This document shows positions 37,184 to 47,408 of a DNA stretch of 64,000 nucleotides, in pieces (position 1 is the first letter of the stretch; every line of letters begins with the position of its first letter). The translations under genes were made by a program, and so were the position numbers. Source of the DNA: Lineus longissimus (lineage: Eukaryota; Nemertea; Pilidiophora; Heteronemertea; Lineidae). Where the stretch lies: contig NC_088323.1 of the NCBI RefSeq assembly GCF_910592395.1, forward strand, positions 6,078,001 through 6,142,000, given 5' to 3'. Under the pieces are notes generated by a model that had not been told where the DNA came from, did not search any database, and saw nothing but the letters and a program-made list of their open reading frames with translations.

Positions 37184-40100
37184 GTTGCATAGAAACAAAC
37201 GTTTCCTTATTGATAATCCTGTGTCTTCAAGCCCAAGATTCACAACTTCATCGACTGTTTTTGGTTTGTCTCAATTCAGTCCTTGCATCATGAGGAATTT
37301 GTGTACTTCTGCTGCAGACCGGATCATTTATAGCACCAGATAGGTTTCTGCAGCTGCTTTTTTGACCTGGTAACCAGGATTTATGTGTCTCAACCTAAAA
37401 TGAAGTAGAAGGTAGAATGTTTATAACATTAAAGAACTAACAATGGCTTTGTGTTGGCAGATCAATAATATAGAAACCAAGTTTCAGCAAATTTGTAGGC
37501 TTAATACCTGTTTCCTCTTTCCTGAACCATCAGTAAATGTACTTTATTTTGTGCCATTAATATTCCAGCCTGTCGAACTATGATTGTGGTTTGCTAACTA
37601 ACAGCAACTGTGCATTCTGCAATATATCCAGGTCGCTGGGAAAGATTTTTAAATACTAAATGGAAATTTGTCGAAATTTTACATGTTGTGTGTTTGCCGA
37701 TAATCAATTCAGAAACTTTTGTGTTTGTTGCACATGCTCCCAGTCTGCTTCTATTGAAATGTATTCTAATTTCAGTTTGTGAATAAGGACACTCGTGGTT
37801 GGGTTGGTGCTTGTACTGGCTCAAATTCGACTGCTGAGTTGCACATTAAAGTTACTGATATTTCGCCATGATTCAGATTGAGGGGTATACCAACAAAGTT
37901 TCAGAAATAACGAAATTTGTTTTTTTCTCAAAATGGGACGATAGGCAGGAGCGAGGGGGGGGGGGTTTAATTGACCATCTTCAGGTGACTTATATGCAAA
38001 GTGAGGGCACTGGGTCATGTTTGATTCAGCATTATATATATTCCGCCTACAAGTGTGAATAGTTTTGACATACTTTGAGATGGGAGAGACCCCTATTGGC
38101 AACTTTGTGTAACTTCATCTTGCCTACCTAGTTGCTGCCTATCGAGTCCCTTTAAAGAGGGTAAATGATCCATTGGAAAAATGTTTTCTTCACCTAAAAT
38201 CCTTTCATTGGCTCCCAAATGCCCAAATTTTGCATTATAAATCATGAAAATTTGTGAAATCAACTTTATTCATCTTACATCTACTTTTCAAGTGGGGGCC
38301 TGTCCCCTTGAATTATTTCGGGCCGGGATGGCACAAATCTGAAAATGGATGTTTTCGCCAACAGATGTGGCCACTAAGATTTACTATGTTACTCACAACC
38401 TTTAAAACTTCTAACCTATGATTCAAACGAAAAGACATCAATCTGGAGAGACACTGGAGGGGGAAAGTTTTATCACTCAATATTAGGATATAATTTGGGT
38501 TTCCGTATGTACATAGTTGTTTTCATGGGGTTAGGGATGAGTACTGTCGAAATCAATTTAAAATTATCAATTGGGAATCGAGCCATGGCACTTTTTATAA
38601 TGGGACATGGTGACAGGTACCCCCTTCCCCCCACACACCATGATCACTCGGGTATATCATGGATCAGTTCTGATCAGTTTGTCAAGTTTTAACCATCCTA
38701 TCTTAGAATAGCTACACCCACAATGCATAACTTGTGTAAATTCATAACAAAGTTTAAACTATCCCATTTTGGAATTTCGACAAATCTCGAAATCCAACCT
38801 ATGAAATACACTAACACACATGTCAATAAGTTTTGCATTTTAGTAATATAATGTCTTACATCGCATAAATCGAGAAAAATTACAAAACCACTCACCTTGT
38901 GTTGATCAGGCTCTGCAGTAATATCTGTATTTTCTGCAGTGAAATCACTACAGTTATAGAAAGTGTGTTGTGTGGATTATTGATCTTTAGAACACCGGCT
39001 GTTACCTCAGTCAGTCACACTCCCACTGCTGTTGTAAACAAAAGATGAATGTGTCGATTTCCTGGTCTGGAGTTATATTAGAGAAAGCTGTTCCATCTGT
39101 TGTTCAAGATGAGATTATCTATTTAGGTCTGAATTCACTAAAATTCAATATGAGGATGTCCAGAGCATGCAAGACCAACTTGTCAATAGTTTATTACCTG
39201 TTATCTGATGGTCAAACAACTGCCGTAATTGTTCAAGAAGCAAATGTTGCGTCAGTATAGATGGGTCTCACTTGATCAAATACCGTAGAAACTCTATGTC
39301 AAGGACAGCCAAATGGAACTGACGACTACTGTCCTTGATAGAGAGGCTTCCGGAGTACTGAGGTCCATTTGAACAGGAATAATCACTTTGGGACTAAAAT
39401 CAGTGTCCTCAATGGAGTGTGTGTCCTGATTAAAGGCGTGCACTTTTGAAGGGGTGTTTCACTTTAATTGATTTTCACTCAACAGCCTGATTTTGTGCTG
39501 TTTTTGTGACTGAGCATCATAAGGCCCATGCTGTTTGTTAAAAATTAGAAATTAGAAATTTGTCATTAAATTTGAATATTTCCAATTGCATACATGTGTT
39601 CTGAATATGAATTTCAGCTTTGTGGGTGTGTAGACACACATTCAAATTGTATGCATAATAACTGCTCAGTGGCAATGTGTATGACTGCAGTACCACCAGT
39701 AATTACAAACGGCGTACCCCTATAAGCAATGACAAGCCGTAGCAACGAAATACACATTGTTTTCATCATGGTAGTGCCATCTGTGATGTATTGATAGTAC
39801 CATGACAGAATCCGGAGGGGAGGCTTCTAGTTGATTTTGCTCTTAAATCTAGTTGATCATGGTTGACCTGGTAGATTATGATCTGGCCCGCTTAATGCAA
39901 ACTTCGTATGAGCAATACAATGCCCTTCCCACGTCACAGACAGTATCTAAGCTATTGTATCATCAAGTCTTATTTCGTAAGTTTCTTAATGGAACCCTTT
40001 CACAGGCCCTGTTGTCCGCATGTTCACCTGGCCGTATCTCGCAAACTGATCATCTCCGGACTTATAAACACGAAATGAGAAGGTTCATTTTCACCGCCCG

Positions 40101-41021
40101 AGAAAATGTAAAAAGTAGGCCGAGATGTTTGACGCGTGAAATCCCCCTTAAGTTCCTGTTCATGTAGTTTGTCATAGAAAGATCCAAGAATTGATTGCGA
40201 TATTTTTTTGCCCAGTGATGCCGTTCTGGCCAGTGGTAGATCTATTGCAAGCTACTCATGTTTCCCACTTGGGGGTGTGTATGTCTTTTGCTTGCCCTGG
40301 TGAGGACACCAGGTACAAGGAGCCTCGGTATTACGTTTTATTCAAAAGACAGAGTAGTTAGGGGTTAACTGTGTATCAATGCTTGACAACTTGGAGCTAA
40401 CTGTCCAACATTTGCCCGAGGCAGGAACCCATTCTCACAAAGCCAAATGAATTTGCTAAAATAATCTTCTCGTAAAGTCGAGGAAGTTATAAAATCAAAA
40501 ATAGGTCATGCGTCCATTTTATGGAATAACCTTATATATTTTATTCACAATCTAACCAAAAAAATATTCTAAGGCAACAAGTATGGCAATGTTCTAGTCT
40601 TATATGTGAGTATAGACCTATAATCAGCAATATATTAAAGAAGTATTCATCTGCCTATACCTGCTGCTACAGCCCAATGCATCATAACGAGCATCAAGCT
40701 CATTGCCAGATATAACATAAACCCATAACTACCTGAGTATGGTCAGGCCCTGATCATAATTGGTACTACTGAAGTGCCAGGATTCAGGCTTGGAGATGAG
40801 ATCAGCTGTGAGTGGCATTCATAAATAGAAAGTCTGATCAGGTTGACAGGCAGATGAATACTGCCATTAATACACTGCTGCTGTAATTGATATAATACTA
40901 CTATGTGCTAGTCTAGTACCTTGGCTTGATGGCAGGTGGCGTTTTCTATGTCCGGAACCTTAGCGCCCACAACCGTTTTATAGACACGTTTTCTAATTAG
41001 CATTAAACATGTACTAGGGGT
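37184..41021. other. Intergenic DNA between two LRR-Ig genes
   Basis: No gene supported. Contains a 13-nt G run at about 37,957, a partial copy of the ACCAAGTTTCAGCAAATTTG repeat at about 37,470, and the MITE-like repeat at 39.5 kb. A 104-codon frame at 39,853-40,167 has no recognisable domain and overlaps the CACCGCCCGAGAAAATG palindrome, which is shared with the 28.8-kb MITE. Confidence 0.45.
39515..39730 (+). mobile_element. MITE-like repeat, copy 3 of the 9.15-kb family
   Basis: Contains GGCCCATGCTGTTTGTTAAAAATT, TTCCAATTGCATACAT, GTGTGTAGACACACATTC, ATAATAACTGCTC and ACAAACGGCGTACCCCT in the same order as the copy near 33 kb. It is non-coding. Borders are approximate. Confidence 0.6.
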
Positions 41022-41237
41022 AGTTGCATTACATCACATGTCATGTCATGCCCCACTAAAATTCTAAAAAATAATCAGCACTTGGTCGCAGCTTGCGTCT
41101 CTCTTTGGGGAATATTAGTTTCATCCAAATAGTATAGATGGCAACACTTATGAACATTTTTGACCTTTCAGATAAAACTATGCTTTACACAATATCTCAC
41201 CGGGTAAAAATGGCTGCCGCAGCGAATTGGTTTTAAA
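41022..41237 (-). repeat. Shared 3'-flank repeat, copy 1
   Basis: Plus-strand order is CATCACATGTCATGTCATG, then CAGCACTTGGTCGCAGC, then AGTATAGATGGCAACACTT, then AAAATGGCTGCCGCAG. The same blocks in the same order occur at 44,838-45,058. Both copies lie just 3' of an LRR gene on the minus strand, and this one begins within about 10 bp of the stop codon. It is probably duplicated along with the gene. Confidence 0.8.
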
Positions 41238-41243
41238 AGCAGA

Positions 41244-43088
41244 TTATAAAGATGTTTCTGATATCACAGGTTGTGGCACAGCTGGCGTCTCAGCACTATT
41301 ATTTTCTCTCGCTGAGTTCGACTCGTTTGAAGACAAGCTATTCGTCCGTCTAACGTTTCTCCTTCTCTCATCTTCTAGACGTCTCTCCCGATTTCTTTTC
41401 TGTTGCCAGGTTATCGCTACGGCAATGACGATTATCACAACCAAGATTGTCACAAGAGAGGTAACGACACCTATAGTCCAGTTATTTGTCGAAGACTTTT
41501 GCTCCTGAATGTGTAACAAGACGAAACTTTCCGATTTCCCATATGTTGTATTCCCTGAACAGACAACTAAACCCGAATTTTCTTTGTCGACATTTTCGAC
41601 AGAAATCTTTGCCGAGGTCGTGAATTGTTTTCGCCCGTAGGGCATTATCGTAATTGTTTTGTTTGTTTGCACCAGGAATTTGTTATAAGGGAGAGGGTTG
41701 CCGTCTACTGCATGAAAAGTCAATTGTGGAAACTCTTCCATGGAGCTCGCATTACAGAGAATCAAGGCTATCGATCCAACAGTTGTGTAGACAACAGTTT
41801 CATTCCTGCCGCCGTTCAAAGATGGCGCTGTGCAGCCCAAGTCTTCGTCCGTCATTTGTGATAGGAAGATTTTTTCCACATTGATGCGGCATTGAATATC
41901 AGTCTTGAGCAATCCGTTTATTATGTCCCTCTTCAAATGGAGGAGACTACAATTGCATAGAAAGTTGTTCCCATACGCGAGAGAAATTTTGGCGAATTTG
42001 ACTGGCTCAATAGCGGCCAATGGGAGCATAGTCAAATTATTTCCTTGTAGATCTAAGTAGGTTAGATTAAACAAGCCTGTGAATGCGGAGGACGGTATCG
42101 GCAACATTGGAGATAACATATTTGATAATTTCAAAATTTGTAAATTTCGTAAAGATGAGAATTTTCTGTTCTCTATCCTTGTGATGTTGTTTTGTGAGAG
42201 ATCGAGATATTGTAATACTCGAAATCTGCGCTCTTTGATCAGGAACTGATGTGGAAGTTTTTGTATTGCATTATCCCTCAAAGTCAGTCGTTTTAAACTG
42301 CCTAATCCTCTAAATTTCAAGTTTAAATTTTGTTCAGTCATTGTGTTCATAGAATGGCCTAAATCGAGCGACCGAAGGCTGAACAATCCATAAAAACATG
42401 CATCAGCTATTGAGACTAGTTGAGTGTTTGATAAATCCAATGAGGATAAGTTTCCAAGGCCACCGAAAGTGAGATGCGTTAAATTCTGCAACGGGTTATT
42501 CCTTAGCACCAACTTGTGTAAATTTGGAAAATTGGAGAAGAAATCATTTTCAATAAAACTGAGCTGGTTGTCCCCTACGTTTAGTTCTAGCATTTCGGGG
42601 AATATAGTCTTAGCTGGGTTTTCAACATGCATAATACTGTTTGAACTCAGATCAAATATCTGGACAGTTTTTATGGGGTTCAGGTGTGCGAAACTGAAGT
42701 TTTTAAAACTGTTGTTGCGGAGTGAGAGATCCGTCAACTTTGTCAGACCTTTAAAAGTGTTTTCATTGATGAAGGCGATATCACATTTTATGATTGAAAG
42801 TTGCGTAAGCTTTGGTAATGACGCACCGATCTGCGTTCCCCGGAGGTCTCTGACATTTGCACTCTGCAGTAGAAACTCCTTTAAAGTTCCTCCCATGGGC
42901 CGTTGTAGGTATATTAGGATGTAGTTCAGGCTGTCGGACGTGACCTCGAGGCTTAACCCGGAACAGTAGACGACCTCCGGTAAGCAGAAGGAGCAGTATT
43001 CGGGTGGACACTTTTGCCCGGCTGCTGGCGTGAGCAAGGTCAGGACGGAAACAAGCCATACTGAGACGGTTGAAGACGGTGGCGCCAT
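41244..43088 (-). CDS. LRR-Ig single-pass membrane protein, PDZ-type C-terminus
   Basis: A 614-residue type-I membrane protein, probably for cell-surface recognition. Signal peptide 1-24 (WLVSVLTLLTPAAG). A Cys-rich N-cap has CPPEYCSFC to YCSG. About ten LRRs follow (about 94-370), some irregular (for example IKERRFRVLQYL with an insertion). The C-cap is NNFLCNCSLL to DEDLGC (375-419), and one Ig domain covers about 422-528 (Cys 445 and Cys 510, DKENSGLVVCSG). The TM helix is at 537-561, followed by a basic stretch (RNRERRLEDERRR) and a Ser/Asn-rich tail ending SETSL, a strong class I PDZ-ligand pattern. No intron is needed. The ATG (GATATGGCG) has a G at both -3 and +4. It shares its layout with the gene at 35.2-37.2 kb but is highly diverged. 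Many NxS/T sites occur in the ectodomain. Confidence 0.92.
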   Translation of the reverse strand: MAPPSSTVSVWLVSVLTLLTPAAGQKCPPEYCSFCLPEVVYCSGLSLEVTSDSLNYILIYLQRPMGGTLKEFLLQSANVRDLRGTQIGASLPKLTQLSIIKCDIAFINENTFKGLTKLTDLSLRNNSFKNFSFAHLNPIKTVQIFDLSSNSIMHVENPAKTIFPEMLELNVGDNQLSFIENDFFSNFPNLHKLVLRNNPLQNLTHLTFGGLGNLSSLDLSNTQLVSIADACFYGLFSLRSLDLGHSMNTMTEQNLNLKFRGLGSLKRLTLRDNAIQKLPHQFLIKERRFRVLQYLDLSQNNITRIENRKFSSLRNLQILKLSNMLSPMLPIPSSAFTGLFNLTYLDLQGNNLTMLPLAAIEPVKFAKISLAYGNNFLCNCSLLHLKRDIINGLLKTDIQCRINVEKIFLSQMTDEDLGCTAPSLNGGRNETVVYTTVGSIALILCNASSMEEFPQLTFHAVDGNPLPYNKFLVQTNKTITIMPYGRKQFTTSAKISVENVDKENSGLVVCSGNTTYGKSESFVLLHIQEQKSSTNNWTIGVVTSLVTILVVIIVIAVAITWQQKRNRERRLEDERRRNVRRTNSLSSNESNSARENNSAETPAVPQPVISETSL

Positions 43089-43353
43089 ATCTCACAATTG
43101 AGTCATGAGGGTCGATTGAATCTTGATCAGGATTCCGTTAGTGGTTATCTGATTTGCTGTCATTTTCTGAAATAAAAATCATTTGTTAGAATTAGTTAGG
43201 AAATGATGGAAAACGATGAAATGGCTGTCAGTTGCGCTTATGACCAAGCGGTTGAGGCGTCTGCCTGATGAACACCAGTAGTCTACTTTTAGCTCTTCCA
43301 ATCTGGCTGGTTTGCTAGCTACAATCTAGTAAATAGTATAAATAATATTTACT
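43089..43353. repeat. 5' flank with tRNA-like (Ser/Leu-type) fragment
   Basis: Near 43,236-43,285 the sequence CTTATGACCAAGCGGTTGAGGCGTCTGCCTG resembles the 5' half of a class II tRNA (box A-like GACCAAGCGGTTGAGG). No matching 3' half or box B follows, so it is best read as a SINE fragment or chance. A related GCTTATGACCAAGCG lies at about 4,905. Confidence 0.4.
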
Positions 43354-43849
43354 GCGATAGGGCAGTTAATGCAGCCTATAGTCGTAATTCCACCTATCAA
43401 ATCCCCGTGTCTTTTGCGCTTACACCTATGAATGGCCGTGTCTAAATAGACCCGTGTGTCAAATCCCCGTGTCTTATCAGCACCATCGAGCTCGATGGGG
43501 CTGATCGGGGGCTAATTTAGACCCGTGTTCAACACGGGTTTTTTGATAGGTGGAATCTGAATAGACACGGCAATTGCAAGTTCTAAGATCCGGCGACAGA
43601 TAGCGCGGTGTAGTTGCCTCGGTATTGCGCATGCGAAATTCCCCTCCACCGGGAAAGAAACGCAGGAGAGCTCCCTACCTACAGCGCACCTGTCGCCGGG
43701 GCTATTAACCATTATCTAACACCACTGATAGGTGTAAGTGCGCCCCAGGTTTTTTGACACAGGGCGAAGACACGGGTCTTGAAAAAACACGGGGTTTTAT
43801 GATAGGTGGAACTACGACTTATATCATAGGGTACAAACTGCCCTATCGC
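43354..43849. mobile_element. Composite foldback/MITE, ~496 bp
   Basis: The two ends are inverted and imperfect over about 70 bp. The left end reads GCGATAGGGCAGTT, CCTATAGTCGTAATTCCACC, TATCAAATCCCCGTGTCTTTT. The right end, read in reverse, gives GCGATAGGGCAGTT, CCTATGATATAAGTCGTAGT, TCCACCTATCATAAAACCCC, GTGTTTTTT. Inside are further palindromes (ACCCGTGTTCAACACGGGT; CATCGAGCTCGATG) and repeated GACACGGGTCT-like words. There is no coding capacity. The target-site duplication is unclear. Confidence 0.8.
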
Positions 43850-44837
43850 CAGGCACCTGGGCTGGGGTCACTCCAAAAGAAGGGGTATGCACATCTATGT
43901 CCTTGGAGGAGATTTTTAAAGCCCCTTAGCAGCACTGGCAGTGAGAAGCCTGAATCCTCAACCCTTTCGAGTCAGCAGGGATGGATTGGATTTTAGGGCA
44001 TTTCCAGTCGTTATGTTGAGAAGAGTCTTCCCGGCATCAGACGATGGGCATGCATGTGTTATATAAGTCGAAAAAGTTTTGTTTTACGAAGTCAGGGCTT
44101 ACCATTCCTTTGAATACCACATTCCTGTAACACTCCATGTAGTGAACACAACACAGATATGAATAGAATGTGAGTGGTTTTACACAGGTCAAACATAGAT
44201 CAATACACTTTACATGGTGACACCAAAATCAACTGACTTGTGCATGTGCTAAATATTCTAAAAACACCTAAGTTTATCTACTAGTCACCACCAACCAATA
44301 GCACGAAAATTCAACAAGGACGTAGTTTATCATCTTGATTGGTTGGTTTTGATGACTTGCACAATATTTATCGATAGGTTCCTCTTTATCAAAATGGGCT
44401 AAGGTCAGGGTCAATCTCAGGTAAACACACACTTGTTAATGGGTAAGTTTATTTATCTTATGATAGATGGCAGCACTGTTTGTTCAGTGGACTGAGACAG
44501 GACCACCATTTTTTTTCCAACAATTTTAGCAGCTAAATTGTCAATGTTTGACCGCGTCGTATCAAATACTGCGTGGGGTTGTGAATATGAAATTTTGATA
44601 TGATATTCCGGACAGTTGGGCAAGTAAATGGTGAAAAGTAAACTGGTAGTTGATAACGGAAATTTTTTGACAATTGATTTCCACAAAAACGGCTATAATT
44701 AAAAACATCGTTATATTCAGAACGATGTAAGTCGCAGTACAAAGAATGTTATCTCTGGCAGCAACGTTTGTCACGTCACTGACATTTTTTAGCCCTTTCC
44801 CTGCAGTTGACATGCATAGCACGTCATGTACATATCC
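43850..44837. other. Non-coding, no gene recognised
   Basis: Short overlapping minus-strand frames at 44,453-44,822 are not supported. The word ATAGATGGCAGCACTG at about 44,464 matches the internal block of the shared 3'-flank repeat, also found near 41,138, 44,934 and (inverted) 63,440. Confidence 0.4.
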
Positions 44838-45058
44838 CCATGACGTGTGGGTGATGTCATACCCTCCTCAAATTTTTATTCGCCAGCACTTGGTCGCAGC
44901 CTCTCTTAACATGCTACTGAGTGATCGTAATAGTATAGATGGCGACACTTTTAAATAGTTCCCCTGTTCAGAAAAAAGAAAGCACTGTTCAGTATAGTAT
45001 CCACAGCAGAAGATTGCGCCAGCCAAAAAATGGCTGCTGCAGTGAAAGGGTTAAAATG
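44838..45058 (-). repeat. Shared 3'-flank repeat, copy 2
   Basis: Same blocks as 41,022-41,237: CACGTCATGTACATAT, CCAGCACTTGGTCGCAGCCT, AGTATAGATGGCGACACTTTT and AAAAAATGGCTGCTGCAGTG. It lies about 85 bp beyond the stop of the 325-residue LRR gene. Together the two copies indicate tandem duplication of an ancestral LRR gene with its 3' flank. Confidence 0.8.
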
Positions 45059-45143
45059 TTCTATAGGTCTGTGATACAAATAAAACTATTTTTCCATAGA
45101 TATCTCAAGATTCATTTGAGATTTTTAAAATGTTAGTGATATT

Positions 45144-46121
45144 TCAGATCTCTCGGGCTGGGTTGTCAATGTCATACACTTCTTCATTCGCACCCGGCAT
45201 TGAAACTTGTGTCCTCTTTATTTTCTTCTGTTCGGCATTATGATGTCGTTTGGCCCACTGACAAAGCATGCCTGTGATGATGAGCATTAGCGTAGCTATT
45301 CCTGCGATGATTAGCACAATCGCCCAGTCAGGAAGCGCAGTTGAATACACTTTAGGGAGAGGGGTCCTATTGGGCATTGCCTGTGTTGCTGGCGGGCAGA
45401 TATCGCTTTCGTCCAGTTGCTGTAAAAATTTGCTGCTCAGTCTAGCTGGTGTTGAACATTCAATGCTTGTGCTCAAAGATTCGTTAGCTAGTCTTGTGTC
45501 TGTCAGCCAGTCATGTAGTGGGACAGAAGCTGTGCAGGAACAGTCAATTTCATTACCTTTGATGCTGATTTTTGCCCTTTCAAAATCTGCAAAAATTGAA
45601 GGCGCAAATGTTTGTATTTTGTTTCGGTTTAAGACAAGAGATTTCAAATTTGTGAGTCCTGTGAACGTTTCATCAGAAAATGTCAACAATTCGTTGCCCT
45701 CTAAATCCAAGTACCAAAGAGTGTCTTTGATCGGACGAAAAACGTTATCTGGTAGCTCAGAAATCTTGTTGTATGTCATTGTCAAACTTACAAATAGTCC
45801 TCCGTTAAATGCATCACTTTCAATGGCGGTCAAATCAGGGCTGTTTAGCATGTAGAAATATTCAATGTTTGGAATGAGGCGCATGTGTTCGTATTTCAAC
45901 GTGTCGCCCAAATAATTTTTGATCAAAAGACGCTGGATATTTGGTGCTGATGATGCATTAGTGAAGATTGTGATGAGATCGGACTCGGAGACATTTCCTG
46001 TTTCGCCGCACGTGAATGAATTTGAGTTGCAAAAGCACTTGTCCGGACAGGTCAAAGCTGAGGCTGTCAAAATAATGGTCAGAATTGATCCCAATTTAAT
46101 CAAATATGTAATTGTATCCAT
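45144..46121 (-). CDS. Single-module LRR-TM protein
   Basis: A 325-residue type-I membrane protein. Signal peptide about 1-23 (YLIKLGSILTIILTASA). N-cap CPDKCFCNSNSFTC (25-38), then about five LRRs (60-185; clear ones at LWYLDLEGNELLTF and LKSLVLNRNKIQTF). C-cap GNEIDCSCTASVPLHDWL to ESDIC (189-242), short stalk, TM helix 264-287. The basic tail of about 38 residues contains EVYDIDNPA. The PDWAIVLII stretch before and into the TM, and the basic sequence after it, closely match the three-module genes at 49.1 and 53.6 kb and the orphan segment at 61.6 kb. The single N-cap/LRR/C-cap unit equals one module of those larger proteins. It has no Ig domain and no PDZ motif. The ATG has A at -3. The ligand is unknown. 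Confidence 0.9.
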   Translation of the reverse strand: MDTITYLIKLGSILTIILTASALTCPDKCFCNSNSFTCGETGNVSESDLITIFTNASSAPNIQRLLIKNYLGDTLKYEHMRLIPNIEYFYMLNSPDLTAIESDAFNGGLFVSLTMTYNKISELPDNVFRPIKDTLWYLDLEGNELLTFSDETFTGLTNLKSLVLNRNKIQTFAPSIFADFERAKISIKGNEIDCSCTASVPLHDWLTDTRLANESLSTSIECSTPARLSSKFLQQLDESDICPPATQAMPNRTPLPKVYSTALPDWAIVLIIAGIATLMLIITGMLCQWAKRHHNAEQKKIKRTQVSMPGANEEVYDIDNPAREI

Positions 46122-46961
46122 ATTGTTGGTATTTCAAACTTTAAGGTGTCCAATAATATTCCTGAGGATTGTTAAGCTATCTCAAGTCTCACAGAACTGA
46201 AAATCGTGATGATACCTTGATCCCGAAAGTGAGACTTTTGAGTATTAAATGAGATGAAATCACTCATGCTATGTTTCCTGATCCAGAGCGAAAATGGGGG
46301 GAAAATGTCTCAAAAAAGTCCTCAAGACTCACAGAAATAACGCCTAAAGTGAGACTTTTGTGTGCTGGTATAGAACTACTCCTGGTACGTTATCTGATCC
46401 AGTGCAGAAAATGGAACAAAAACATCTCAAATAAGTCCTGAAGTTCTATTTTGATTGGCTTTGAGCCACAGATATATCCTCTTACACGCAAAACGTCTTT
46501 AGAATGTTGTTGCACCTTCTCAGGTGTTGTGATCCTAGTGTGAAATGTGATGATCTTATCAACTAGAGCCTGTGACGACTTTGTAATTCAGGAGAAAAAA
46601 ATGTCCACTCAACAGTTTCCACCGCATTAGACAGAAAAAATCGATCAAAACCGGGAGTAGGTTAGAGAGTCTTTTGGTGTCCTTACGATGTCCTGAATAG
46701 ATGTCGTGTTGCTTCAACTGTTGTTAAAAGTTTGTTCTTACATGTAAAGCTGTATGGTTTTCGGTTTGATCTGAGGACAGCTGCTGTATGCCCATAGATG
46801 TTTTCCAACAAATGTTTTGTATGCTAGTAGACCCATGTATACTTATATGACCCATGCTATGCCAAAAAGGCTTTCATGCTTATTACACCCCTAGCTTTCA
46901 TATTAAGGGACCACTTTTTGTCAATGTGTTGTTATGTTATTTGATAATGGCCTGATTCAAG
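46122..46961. other. 5' flank of the 325-residue LRR gene
   Basis: Contains a short near-duplication: TCACAGAACTGAAAAT and AAAGTGAGACTTTTGAGTATT near 46,190-46,240 resemble TCACAGAAATAAC and AAAGTGAGACTTTTGTGTGCT near 46,328-46,362, about 125 bp apart. No gene was found. Confidence 0.5.
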
Positions 46962-47408
46962 GACTCCAGGGGTTAAGGAAAGTATTAAAAAGTAAAAACC
47001 TGTTTGAACAAGTTGCACGTGTAAATCACTTAACGAGAAAATGACCAAAAATGAATGAGATCAAATCTAATCCAAATCCGGAAACTAATGTGGACTAGTC
47101 CGGTGACAAAGTTGACCATCCCAAATACATCTGGACCATTCCCGCCGTCTAAACACAAAAGGCCCACAATCAGGTCTCATGTAGACTCCAGGGGTTAAGG
47201 AAAGTATTAAAAAGTAAAAACCTGTTTGAACAAGTTGCACGTGTAAATCACTTAACGAGAAAATGACCAAAAATGAATGAGATCAAATCTAATCCAAATC
47301 CGGAAACTAATGTGGACTAGTCCGGTGACAAAGTTGACCATCCCAAATACACCTGGACCATTCCCGCCGTCTAAACACAAAAGGCCCACAATCAGGTCTC
47401 ATGTAGAC
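46962..47408. repeat. 222-bp tandem duplication, near identical
   Basis: Positions 46,962-47,183 are repeated immediately at 47,184-47,405 with only one difference noticed (ATACATCTGG versus ATACACCTGG). The unit begins GACTCCAGGGGTTAAGG and ends with GGTCTCATGTA. The level of identity implies a very recent duplication, possibly copy-number polymorphic. The paired minus-strand frames of similar sequence are by-products. Confidence 0.95.

Noticed and set aside
37184-37243. Twenty extra N-terminal residues on the 35.2-37.2 kb LRR-Ig protein
   Set aside because: The longer frame starts with GTG, and the extra residues would precede the signal peptide. The internal ATG at 37,183 has a strong context and puts the signal peptide at the N-terminus.
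39853-40167. 104-codon plus-strand frame
   Set aside because: It overlaps a palindromic repeat core shared with the 28.8-kb MITE and shows no domain. It is better explained as repeat-derived.
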